Positions 36,150 to 45,300 of a stretch of 64,000 nucleotides of DNA are shown one piece after another. The position numbers and the translations under genes are program-made. Below the pieces are notes generated by a model. That model saw only the letters and a list, made by a program, of their open reading frames with translations. It made no database searches and was not told where the DNA came from. Source of the stretch: Legionella rowbothamii (GTDB taxonomy: Bacteria; Pseudomonadota; Gammaproteobacteria; Legionellales; Legionellaceae); the NCBI RefSeq assembly GCF_900639985.1, contig NZ_CAAAIM010000009.1, positions 1-64,000 of the forward strand. Reading direction: 5' to 3'. Every line of letters starts with the position of its first letter. Position 1 is the stretch's first letter.

Positions 36150-36560
36150 ATGAAAATGGAAATAAATGTTGTTCTAGGGGGAATTCTTCTTGGAGTTGCT
36201 GCCGGAATAATGCTATTGGTTCGAGGTAAGATACTTGGTTGTAGTGGCATACTCTTTCGTTCATGGGATTTAACGGCGTCTCGACCTAATATAGATAATA
36301 TTTTGTTTATTATGGGATTATTTTTGAGTGGCTTGCTCTTTAATTTCATTCAGGTTGTTCCAAATCCGGTAATTATTTTTAAAACGAATTCTTGGCTTCT
36401 ATTTTTTGGGGGTATATTGGTTGGCGGTGGTGCTTATCTTGCCAATGGCTGTACCAGTGGACATGGTCTGTGTGGAGTATCACTCTTACGCAAACGATCG
36501 ATCACTGCGGTTAGTATATTCTTTCCTGTTGCAATAATCACAGCCTGGCTAATACATTAA
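36150..36560 (+). CDS. YeeE/YedE-family membrane protein, first half
   Basis: 136 residues with about four hydrophobic segments and the conserved block YLANGCTSGHGLCG, whose Cys is characteristic of YeeE/YedE (DUF395) transporters of thiosulfate or related sulfur compounds. GGGGA precedes the ATG. It and the next gene, 13 bases downstream, form the split two-subunit version (PmpA/PmpB type) of the family. Located in the inner membrane. Substrate inferred from the family. Confidence 0.85.
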   Translation: MKMEINVVLGGILLGVAAGIMLLVRGKILGCSGILFRSWDLTASRPNIDNILFIMGLFLSGLLFNFIQVVPNPVIIFKTNSWLLFFGGILVGGGAYLANGCTSGHGLCGVSLLRKRSITAVSIFFPVAIITAWLIH

Positions 36561-36573
36561 GGTCATTATAAGT

Positions 36574-37008
36574 ATGAAATCTCTAATCTCATTGATTGCT
36601 GGTTTGATATTCGGTTTAGGTTTAATTTTAACGGGTATGTATAGCCCTGATATTATTATTTCCGGTCTTAAAATTGGCGCCGATACATTCAAGATGAATT
36701 TATACGTCACTTTTTTTACAGCATTATTAGTTACATTTCTTTTATTTCAGTTGCGTAAATTGTTAGTCAAACCATTATTAAACAAGTGCTATGAATTACC
36801 TACTAAACAAAAAATTGACTGGCAACTTATTTTGGGTGCAATGGCTTTTGGTGTAGGCTGGGGAATTACTGGAATTTGTCCAGGTCCTAATATTGTTGGT
36901 CTTGGAGTTTTTTCCTGGCCAATCTACTGGGTAAATTTCGCGGGAATAATTATTGGTTTTTTACTTATGTATTTTTATCTAAATCGATCTAACAGAAAGC
37001 TCTTCTGA
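36574..37008 (+). CDS. YeeE/YedE-family membrane protein, second half
   Basis: 144 residues with four to five hydrophobic segments. GVGWGITGICPGPNIVGLG is the counterpart of the conserved Cys block in the partner. Begins 13 bases after the first half and should be cotranscribed. The LRKLLVKPL loop is cytoplasmic by charge. Probably forms a sulfur-compound channel with its partner. Confidence 0.85.
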   Translation: MKSLISLIAGLIFGLGLILTGMYSPDIIISGLKIGADTFKMNLYVTFFTALLVTFLLFQLRKLLVKPLLNKCYELPTKQKIDWQLILGAMAFGVGWGITGICPGPNIVGLGVFSWPIYWVNFAGIIIGFLLMYFYLNRSNRKLF

Positions 37009-37075
37009 AATTTTCTTAACCTTAGTGATCCACCTCACATAGGCCAAGGTTATATAAGGATATGTGTATAAATTG

Positions 37076-37098
37076 GGCTCTGTTGCAAAACAGGTTTT
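37076..37098 (+). repeat. IS6-type terminal inverted repeat
   Basis: GGCTCTGTTGCAAAACAGG. Faces the inverted copy at 37732-37753, with 633 bp between them, shorter than a typical 800-bp IS6 element. The interior holds no IS6 transposase, so the pair may be fortuitous or from nested decay. Confidence 0.55.
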
Positions 37099-37190
37099 AA
37101 ACGAGGGGGGGTTACTTAATTACCCATAAAAAACAAAACAAATTTAAAAAATTACAGTTTATAGTTAATTAAGAACTTAACATTGAGTAA

Positions 37191-37410
37191 TTAAGTAGCG
37201 CCTATAGTTTGATTACAATCAAATTCATTTCCTGTTTTAACAATGACATATATGATATGTGCATTTTTATTAGCTAAGGCCACAGCTGCTTTATTAATAC
37301 TAGGGTATCTCGTTTGTTCGCCAACATTTACTATAAGGGCTTTCTATTTTATACTTCGCTCGTAACCTCTCTAAGTAAAGCTCCATTGATAATTTCCCCA
37401 TAGTTTACCA
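37191..37410 (-). pseudogene. IS110-family transposase C-terminal relic
   Basis: Reading leftward, one frame gives MELYLERLRAKYKIESPYSK and a second gives INKAAVALANKNAHIIYVIV to a stop at 37191-37193. NKxAVALANKNARI is the signature near the C-terminus of IS110/IS116-type transposases. A frameshift near 37310 separates the two parts. Confidence 0.72.
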
Positions 37411-37593
37411 CGCGAATTATTAGATAAAACAAACAGGCCCCTCCGTTTATCTGCTACTGTTTCTACGGTTCGAGATTATTATTACTCTAATGAAGCAATG
37501 ATGACTAATGAAATTATGGCTTATGAGCAAGCAGTTAAGTATGATGGGGATGATCTCATGAAAGGAATTCAGTTGCCGCTGTTTGATTTTATA
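37405..37593 (+). pseudogene. truncated frame ending in a sliding-clamp-binding-like motif
   Basis: A plus-strand frame (LPRELLDKTNRPLRLSATVS ... KGIQLPLFDFI) has no start codon and abuts the IS110 relic. Its last residues, GIQLPLFDF, equal the C-terminal end of the DinB at 61023-62090, where QLPLF is a beta-clamp-binding motif. The rest does not match DinB. Origin unknown. Confidence 0.4.
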
Positions 37594-37731
37594 TAGTCGA
37601 ACCAAACGAAATGTTTAAGAAAGGACACTTCACTATTTGGGGAGCTTGTACTGAGGCATCGTTTATCAATGAAAAGTTCAGTCTGTACATGTACCGTTGA
37701 GAGCTTCCCTAAATTTAATAATCGGGAAAGT

Positions 37732-37753
37732 GAATCTTTTTTGCAAAAGAGCC
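37732..37753 (-). repeat. IS6-type terminal inverted repeat, inverted
   Basis: The reverse complement reads GGCTCTTTTGCAAAAAAGATT, almost the same as the end at 5288-5310. Confidence 0.55.
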
Positions 37754-38154
37754 TGTAAAGAATCCAGCAGTACAAGACTTTGAACCCTAGGGTTAAGGTG
37801 GGGTGCAAACGTGTCAGATCAGGCTTCCCACGATTAACGTGATATAGCACAACACTTACAACAGAACGCACTCCTTAAAAAGCTTATCGGTTCAAACATA
37901 TTGTACTGCTGGTTAGAGTAAGTATAGCACTTGAAACATACTAATAAATTTCAGGAACTATTTTTATTCAGCAAATCATTTAAAACATAAATTTTTTGCG
38001 AGTTGGACTTGGGAATGTATAGGAAAAACCACCCAGCCTATTGTAAAAGCTGAAAAATTTTACTCAAATAATTTATGCAAAGTCAGCCTAAGATATGAGC
38101 AAAGACGCGGCATTGCCTCGATGAGACGGATAAAATAAATAGTATTGCTTTACA

Positions 38155-38224
38155 GAGCTCTCGTTTAGCACGAAAACATGGCAAGTCGCCGATTTTGGCG
38201 GTCCCAGCGCCATTGGCGCTTTGA
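38155..38224 (+). repeat. two-hairpin palindromic repeat, copy E
   Basis: TTTAGCACGAAAACATGGCA, then AGTCGCCGATTTTGGCGGTC, then AGCGCCATTGGCGCTTTGA. CGCCGATTTTGGCG and AGCGCCATTGGCGCT are the two hairpins. Same orientation as the other copies, no IS91 DNA on the left. Confidence 0.75.
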
Positions 38225-38330
38225 TTTTTCAAACGTATAATTTTTTAGAAATATATCGAATATTTGAGTGTCATGAGCACACAATACTTGGTTTGGTGAC
38301 ATCACACTCAAATCAGACAGAATAATTGGA

Positions 38331-39089
38331 TTAGACTTTTAAGGTGCTAAGTGTGGCTTCAAGCTCATTTTCTTCTTTTTTATCTAATCTTGGGAATGGG
38401 AAACTGATTAAGGTTTTTACAAAAGAGTCTATGACTTGTTTTTTGGTTTCAGTTGAGTAGCCAACTTTATTCTCTAGTTGTTGAATTAGGCCCCTTAACT
38501 CTTCATTTTTATAAATTTCGTCAAAGAGTTCACGAGTAGTGTTTGGTGCGTCTCCGCGCTTTAGCGCGATACATGAGGCGAAAAAAATTGCCGAAGCCGC
38601 AAAACAGCAGACTTGATTATCTGTTCTCGATTGAAATTTTTCTCTCCAATCAAAAATACCAGTTCGGGGATCTTCAATTAACACCTGCGACTCACCCGGA
38701 AGTTTGAATGCTACATATTCATGTACAGCAGGAGGTCGTTTCCCTAGGAGCTTGGAAAAAATTCCTAATCGACCTTCATCACTTACAAGACCACCCACAG
38801 CAATTTCAGTAAAAGGAATGTCGAGGCCTTTCTGTCTTAGAGCAAATTCTACACCTTTTCTTATAAATAATGCTTTATCTTCTAAGCCACACAAAGAGGT
38901 CGCATCCACAAGAGCAAAATACGTTCCATTTTTCCTTCTAATAATTTGAATTTTTAAAATATTATCTTCATCATCTTTATAAGAGACCCAAGCCTTCTTT
39001 CCTGTTAATTTTTCCAGCAAATACTGAATTTCATTTGAATATAATCCCAAACTTTTCAGTACAGTTGGTGACTCAGAAAAAAATTTCAT
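38331..39089 (-). CDS. hypothetical protein, 252 residues
   Basis: GGAGA precedes the ATG. Mixed alpha/beta composition. The N-terminal part includes LTGKKAWVSYKDDEDN and a beta-rich stretch; the middle has VCCFAASAIFFASCIAL, a Cys-rich hydrophobic helix. The C-terminus (DKKEENELEATLSTLKV) is acidic, like an effector E-block. No family recognised. It ends about 107 bases from repeat copy E. Confidence 0.55.
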   Translation of the reverse strand: MKFFSESPTVLKSLGLYSNEIQYLLEKLTGKKAWVSYKDDEDNILKIQIIRRKNGTYFALVDATSLCGLEDKALFIRKGVEFALRQKGLDIPFTEIAVGGLVSDEGRLGIFSKLLGKRPPAVHEYVAFKLPGESQVLIEDPRTGIFDWREKFQSRTDNQVCCFAASAIFFASCIALKRGDAPNTTRELFDEIYKNEELRGLIQQLENKVGYSTETKKQVIDSFVKTLISFPFPRLDKKEENELEATLSTLKV

Positions 39090-39474
39090 AGTGTGTCTCC
39101 GATGATATATTTATTAAATGAATACTGTGGAATGATTGAAATTCACCATACCAGCTGGTTCGATATGATACAGTTTATTTATTATTGAGTCAATATGACG
39201 GGCTTTGTTTCTAGAGCATGGTGTAGTTCATGTAGGCTTAATTCTGAGCTTTAGTTGCTATTAAGGCCTACAGAAATCTTTTTATAAATCAGTATGATGA
39301 ATAAGATAAACGAGCAATATGTCATAAAAGGTCCATCTAATTAATCTAGTTAGTCTATAGTTTTAATAATGATTTCAACTTGAGTGTAAATTTTTAACAA
39401 TGTGGCTACAAGTTAAGTAAAAATATAGAACTTGTGGTATGATATCAGCATTTTGAACGTTTATGTGAGTTTAT
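39090..39474. other. intergenic region between divergent genes
   Basis: AT-rich, no frame. Should contain promoters for both flanking genes. A TGGTATGATAT element at about 39432-39442, some 30 bases before the plus-strand ATG, could be a -10 region. Confidence 0.4.
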
Positions 39475-41853
39475 ATGGCCAAATTTAAATCACTTCAAGA
39501 GCGGATGAAGCATAAGCAAGGCAAACTGATACCTGCTTCAATGTGGCAAGACAATCAATTATTCTGCGAAATTTTAGATGAGTCTGTCATTTCTATTATG
39601 AAAGTCCGAAACAGTGAGGAAGTAATTCCATGTTTAATTAAATATCAATCAAAACTCAATGATCAATGGAAAAAGAAACAAGCCTGGTTGGGAATTGCAT
39701 TAACTCAGCCCAATAATTTTTCCTTACTGCTAGAGACAGCAAAAATACTTGGGTTCAGTAAAAACACTCTATTTTCATTATTCACTATATTAGGAAATCT
39801 AGATTTTTTAGATACCTATGCAAAACAACATCAAAGCCCAGAAGTTCTAGATATGATCAAGGATAATGAGTTTTATGCTTACCGAAAAGGAGCTGAGCAC
39901 GGCCATTCAGATATATTGGCATTTTTAGAGGCTAAAGCTTCAGGTCTTACTTTAGAAATGATTCTTTCTGACAATTATGCTGCCTATAAAAATGCAGCTC
40001 GCAACGGTCATGTGGATGTTCTTAAAGATTTAGAAGAAAAGGCATCTGAAGTAGTCATGGCAATGATTCAGGCACAAAACTATTGTGCCTTCCGAATGGG
40101 GGCAAAAAATGGCCATGTAAGCGTATTAAGACATTTGGAATCAAAAGCGCCTCAATTATTTACCCAAATGGTAGAGGCGGATAATTTCTTTGCTTATCGC
40201 GCGTCGGTAGAAAATGCCCAGATAGAAGCGAATCATTGGTTGCTCTCAAAAAGTAGTAGTTGTTTCGCTTTTGCTGAAGCCCATGTGCAAGAATTTGGTA
40301 AAGCTAGTGTTAATCCATTTATTACCCAATACCTTATTACTCTTCATAGCGAAGCACTTAACGTTCCCCCTCCTAGTGTTTTTGATATTCAGAATTCGGA
40401 ACAAGCCAAAATTTGTTTTTACATAGTAAGAAATTTAATTCGTCGTAATGATCGTACTTTAGATGATGAGATAAAGTTTTTACTCAATTTACCTTCGGTA
40501 AAAGCCTTAGCCCATACTGCGGTTACTCCAGACCAACCTAATGAATTGGTGCGACTTGCTCTGACAACAGGGAATCAAGACGCAGCGTCCATTCTATTAA
40601 ACATTCCCGAAGTTAGGTCCTTAACTGAGGAGAACAATTATTATCGTGCAGAAGTACGTGGACAATTAGATTTATCACAGTTGTGTAAAGATCGTGAATC
40701 ATCCATGACAGCCTTGACCAACGGAGAGCAAAAACGTCTTGATGATGCGATTAAACGCTATGGACCTACTCTGAAAAGTATAGGTACGAGTAATCTCATG
40801 AATGATCTACGTGCTCAACTAGTAGAACGATATACAGAAAATCCTGCTTCGATAGTAGATAGAGAAGGAAATCGAATTATTCTGCCTATGGATTTTGCAG
40901 AATTTAAACATCTGAAATTAGATGAAAATGACTACCAACTCGCATTAAAGGCATATTATCAAAATAAAGATCATTCGGCATGGCGCTATTTATCTAAGCC
41001 TAACCCATGGATGCATCCAGAAGCAGGATATGTTTATCAGGATAAAACAACCTCCGCCAAGTGGTCTACTTTTGAAGACTATCAGTCCCTCATTGCCCTT
41101 TTTTGGTTGGCAGCCAAAGATAAAGAAATTGCACCTACGGAGGGACATACTTTTGAATCCCGTTTAAATCATTATGTTGAGGAGTTGGCTCTCATTGGGC
41201 GCTCTCACAATTGGGATAAAACACGAGTTAATTCAAAAGAGAAAGTAGAAGAATATGATGATCTAGAGGGAGATAGACCTTCTTGTTATTCTGGGGTCAA
41301 ACGCAGAATCTTTCAATCAGTTCCCGGACATCCTCTTATTAGTATCTTAACTGAAGATATGGTTTTAGAGGAAGTAAGAAATTTTGCTCGTGAACATTTT
41401 CAATCCTGTATCCGAGATGACAATAAAGCAGCTTTAAAAGCTGCGTTTGAAGATTATGTTGTTAATATAAATAATATCAGTGAATCCAATAAAAAACTTC
41501 TAACAGCCTTAAATATCCCTGTTGCAAAACAAATCGAGTTTGAACGCTACTTAACAACAAAATACGGAGCTCAATACGCCGAAGATTTTACTTTTATGAA
41601 CATCGTTCGAAATAAAATGACCTTATCTGCTAATAAAAGTGATTTTTTGGGAAATTGCCATGCCCTAATGCTTGACGGAACTTCTGGGCTATATCAGATG
41701 TTGGAAAGTACAGCAGACCAAAAACAAGATAAAGTTAAAGTAGGGCAAATAGGATTTTTCAAACACAAACAAAAAGAAACTACTCTTAGGAATGTTGATG
41801 ACAGTCTGTCAGCTCAGTCCTCTGACAATCTTCCCTCAAATTCTGGGGTATAA
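39475..41853 (+). CDS. ankyrin-like repeat protein with large C-terminal domain, candidate effector
   Basis: 792 residues. Residues about 135-265 carry about four 36-residue ankyrin-like repeats (YAAYKNAARNGHVDVLKDLEEKA, CAFRMGAKNGHVSVLRHLESK). The remainder is an unrecognised domain with a WAR-poor, acidic, Cys-containing block (DLEGDRPSCYSGVKRRIFQS) and a mainly helical end. The C-terminal tail is Ser/Asp-rich. A Shine-Dalgarno is only weakly visible (GTGAG). It points toward the 4804-residue gene 450 bases downstream and could share its regulation. Confidence 0.6.
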   Translation: MAKFKSLQERMKHKQGKLIPASMWQDNQLFCEILDESVISIMKVRNSEEVIPCLIKYQSKLNDQWKKKQAWLGIALTQPNNFSLLLETAKILGFSKNTLFSLFTILGNLDFLDTYAKQHQSPEVLDMIKDNEFYAYRKGAEHGHSDILAFLEAKASGLTLEMILSDNYAAYKNAARNGHVDVLKDLEEKASEVVMAMIQAQNYCAFRMGAKNGHVSVLRHLESKAPQLFTQMVEADNFFAYRASVENAQIEANHWLLSKSSSCFAFAEAHVQEFGKASVNPFITQYLITLHSEALNVPPPSVFDIQNSEQAKICFYIVRNLIRRNDRTLDDEIKFLLNLPSVKALAHTAVTPDQPNELVRLALTTGNQDAASILLNIPEVRSLTEENNYYRAEVRGQLDLSQLCKDRESSMTALTNGEQKRLDDAIKRYGPTLKSIGTSNLMNDLRAQLVERYTENPASIVDREGNRIILPMDFAEFKHLKLDENDYQLALKAYYQNKDHSAWRYLSKPNPWMHPEAGYVYQDKTTSAKWSTFEDYQSLIALFWLAAKDKEIAPTEGHTFESRLNHYVEELALIGRSHNWDKTRVNSKEKVEEYDDLEGDRPSCYSGVKRRIFQSVPGHPLISILTEDMVLEEVRNFAREHFQSCIRDDNKAALKAAFEDYVVNINNISESNKKLLTALNIPVAKQIEFERYLTTKYGAQYAEDFTFMNIVRNKMTLSANKSDFLGNCHALMLDGTSGLYQMLESTADQKQDKVKVGQIGFFKHKQKETTLRNVDDSLSAQSSDNLPSNSGV

Positions 41854-42303
41854 AATTAGCCCAAGGTCTGTTTCTTTTTCATTAGGAAAGGCCTGGGCTA
41901 GATTTGTGACAATCATTAACTTTGTTACAAAATAATTGAACCAAGGAGTTTCTATAATTCAAATGGAAATAGGTTCTATATTCACAGGGGCATTAGCTAC
42001 CATTCTTCAACTACTATTTATTGGGCTTGCCGCCTTTCGTTTTTAACTCCTCTCTAATTTGCTCGTACTTCATTTATAGCCTGAAAAAGCAAAAAGTTTA
42101 ATTCAAATAGATTACTGTGTTCTGAATCAGCTAATTTTAAGTCTTTTTTCAGAGGTTCTGGGTGGTTAAAAACCGCTTGGGATGGGGTTATATCACTAAT
42201 TTTCAGCTGAGAGCCAATATCTGATTTTTTGTCCTACACTTATATTATCAACCTTGATATCTCACAAGCTTCAGTAAATTAATTACAATTGCTAGGAGTT
42301 AAG
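41854..42303. other. intergenic region with possible microprotein
   Basis: Contains imperfectly paired TAGCCCAAGG and CCTGGGCTA (41858-41901) after the ankyrin-like gene, the 27-residue frame at 41963-42046, and the leader of the giant gene with AGGAG at 42293-42297. Confidence 0.45.
41963..42046 (+). CDS. possible 27-residue membrane peptide
   Basis: ATG at 41963, product MEIGSIFTGALATILQLLFI...AAFRF, a single hydrophobic helix with one basic residue at the end. AAGGAG lies upstream but 14 bases away, longer than optimal. Could be a microprotein, a leader peptide or chance. Confidence 0.3.
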   Translation: MEIGSIFTGALATILQLLFIGLAAFRF

Positions 42304-45300
42304 ATGGCTAAATACGCTGAGCAAATCACCAGTCTTTTTTCTAGCTTAGATAAAATACTTATAGAATCCTATATAAAAAGAATTGATTTCGATCAGTTAA
42401 AAATTATCTACGCAGAAATTTTACCTAATATCATAGATTTAGATCGTAGAAAACAACTTCAAGCGATGTTAGTTGAACGTGAAAAGCAAATTTGTGCGAC
42501 CTTTGAAAAAGATATTGTCGTTGAAAGTGCACTCCAAAGCAATCTGAGAGTTAGCGATCAGCTTCAAGTGATGTTTGAGGATATTACTCAAGATATTCTT
42601 TCAGAATTAAATAAAGAAAAGGTAAAAGAAGCATTGCTGCAGAAAGCATCAAATATGGAATTATTTGTGCTTAAACGTAAATTAAGTGTCATGACTTCTA
42701 ATGAAGCATTAGAACTATTTAAGATTGGTATCGATGCTGAAATTGAAAAACGTGAAAAAATTCCAGATGTCGATCCCCAGATATTGATGGATGAATTCCA
42801 AGAATTTAAAAAGAATGAAGGAAATTTGCAGTGGGAAGCAGAACAATGGCAAAAACTAATTAAACACGGTCAAGAAATTGAGGCTGAATTATATACTCCT
42901 CCACCAAGAACCTATGAGGTTGTTGAAAAAAAGAAACCAGGTTTTTGGACTACCGTAGGAAATTGGCTGTCTAAGGCGGCTGCAAATACGGGAGAATTTT
43001 TGGTCAAGGGTGTTGCCATGGTGGTTGGATATGTTCCTCTGACGGTTTATAGTTATCTATTTACACCAACTCCCACACCTCCACCAGTAAAAGAACTGAA
43101 GCCAGTCCCAGATGGTTTTACAGAGGATGAGGAATTGGAATTAGAGCTATGGCGCGATGCCGGTGCTCGAGACATAGCAGAAACTACAGGTTTAACCGCG
43201 GTGGGCGGTACCAAAAAGCGTGATGCAGAGAGTATTCAAAATTCACTCCATTCACGTTTGGCAATGGTAATGGCGTCACAAATGGTGGCGGCAACAGAAA
43301 ATGAAAATCACCGTGCTATCAAGACTGTAATTGGGTCTTTAGTTAGACCAGAAGATAATAATAAAACGATCCTTTCACTACATGATGCCATCAAGGGTGT
43401 AGTTAACCCAATTGCTGACAATCCTTTAAATAGCGAGCATGCCTGTTCCAAAGGTGGTGATGCTGATCTAGTCACTTCTATTGAGTTCGAGCTATTCAAA
43501 TCCTTATCTGAAAATCCAGAAAAATTTGACAAGTATGGATTGAAACTGACAAAAACAGAAAAAGAACAAATAGATAGTTATTATGACAGTATGGAAAAAA
43601 GTAAAAACTTAAACCATATGTTGAAACACGTTTGTTCCGACTGGGGTGGATACCGAAAGACAGATCCCAAAAAAGGGGAGCCTAAAGACAATTACATCAA
43701 AGTTGACGAAGATTTTGAAATTAAAAACGAACGATTTGAGCAAAAGTTATCTCTTGCAAGTAGATCTTTACAAGATGCAATAAAACAATTACCGGATGGT
43801 GAATCATTGTTCCTTGAAACCGGCTTAGAAGGCCATGCTATGCAGTTGGTTATCAAAAAGGAAAATGGAAAAATCAAACTCTCCACTTATGATTCATCTG
43901 GTGCTCTAGAAAATACTGCCCTAGCCAAAGGAGGTGTGAGCATTATTAAAGATGGCTCCAAAGGCTTTATGGATACTCTTAGAACAAAAGGGTTATGGAG
44001 GGCTTTGGGCGACATTGGAAGTGCTATTTCAGGGATTTTCCAATTATGGGGCATGGGCTATAAGTCACAACGTAGAAATGCCTTATCCTTCACTGTTGCT
44101 GAAGATAAGTTATATACCGCTGAAGGTTTAGATTATTTAAGTACACTAGTACGCTCCAACTCAATGGCTGGTTGGGCACAAACACATATAGACTTAAAGA
44201 TTAGACATAGCACCATGGAAGAGCGTGATCAGATGGGCTATTTTGAGAGATTATCTGCGCTAAACGCTCAATCTGATATTTATTCCAATTACATCAAAAA
44301 TTTTAGTTCTCTCTCCGATCCTGATGGGGTGCCACAATTTGAGGCGTTATTACAAAGACCTCAAAACACCTCAAACTGCTTTGCGAAAAAATCGCAAGCC
44401 TGCGAGTTATATCAACTAGGAAAAGCGACCTATAAAAAAGTTCGACTCGCAATGTTATTGGAGCAAAGAGAAGGCATTTTAAATGATGTTTGTGGAAAGA
44501 AAGGAGAAGTACAGGCTGAAAATGCAGTTAAATTTATTAGTTCCCAGTATGTTGATATGCTGAAAAGTATCGAACCTGAATATCTTTCTCCAGATGAGCT
44601 ACATGATGTATCCATGCGCTTAGCCGAATTAGAAAAACCACCGACTACCGAATATTATAAGACCTATTTTAACGCATTATTGGATGCAAAAGCTGAACTT
44701 TTGAAAAGCAATCCCAAACACATAGCTATCGGACGTATAGATGATAAAATCGCCGATCATGCTAAAGCTTTATATTTGTATTTAAAAGCGAATAATAAGC
44801 AAACGGAAATTCAAGAAATCTTCGCACCTGCTGTATATAGCGCAGATCCAGAGTTTGATTGGAAATCTGGTGTCATGCCATTAAAGGCTAATGATGGCAA
44901 AATAAATGATGCTGCATTGACCCGATTAAGCGAACATTCTACCGCTATGGCGTGGAAAGCAACAATTCAATTAGTGAATCATCAGATTCAAAAACTAAGC
45001 GTTAATGAAAGACATATCGAATCTGAGAATGAGCGATTGAAATCAGTAAGCAGTTGGGGTGTGTCAAAAGTCACCGCCCAAGATCTGATGAATGCAAATA
45101 TAGTCAGCTTCGTTACAAGTAACGATAGAAAAGAATACACTAAAATCGAAGTAGATGTAGGGGGTAAACGCAGAGAAATTGACCATGATACATTTTTTAG
45201 CCTTTTAACAAAAAGTGCAAATAAAGAGGCGCTTACACACCCTAACGTAGTTGGAATTATTAATTACTTACGTAATTCTTCAACAACAATTGAAGCCGAA

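Larger units (their letters stand above)
37009..38330. other. 1.3-kb gene-free stretch of insertion debris
   Basis: Contains, in order, an IS6-type end (37076), an IS110 relic (37191-37410), a broken frame ending in a clamp-binding-like motif (37405-37593), an inverted IS6-type end (37732) and palindromic repeat copy E (38155). A leftward frame at 37569-37871 is not convincing as a gene. Confidence 0.55.

Noticed and set aside
37076..37753. Complete IS6 element between facing ends
   Set aside because: The interior is too short and holds IS110 and other debris instead of an IS6 transposase.
37569..37871. 100-residue minus-strand gene
   Set aside because: It crosses an IS6-type end and a broken frame on the other strand, has no ribosome binding site and no recognisable content.
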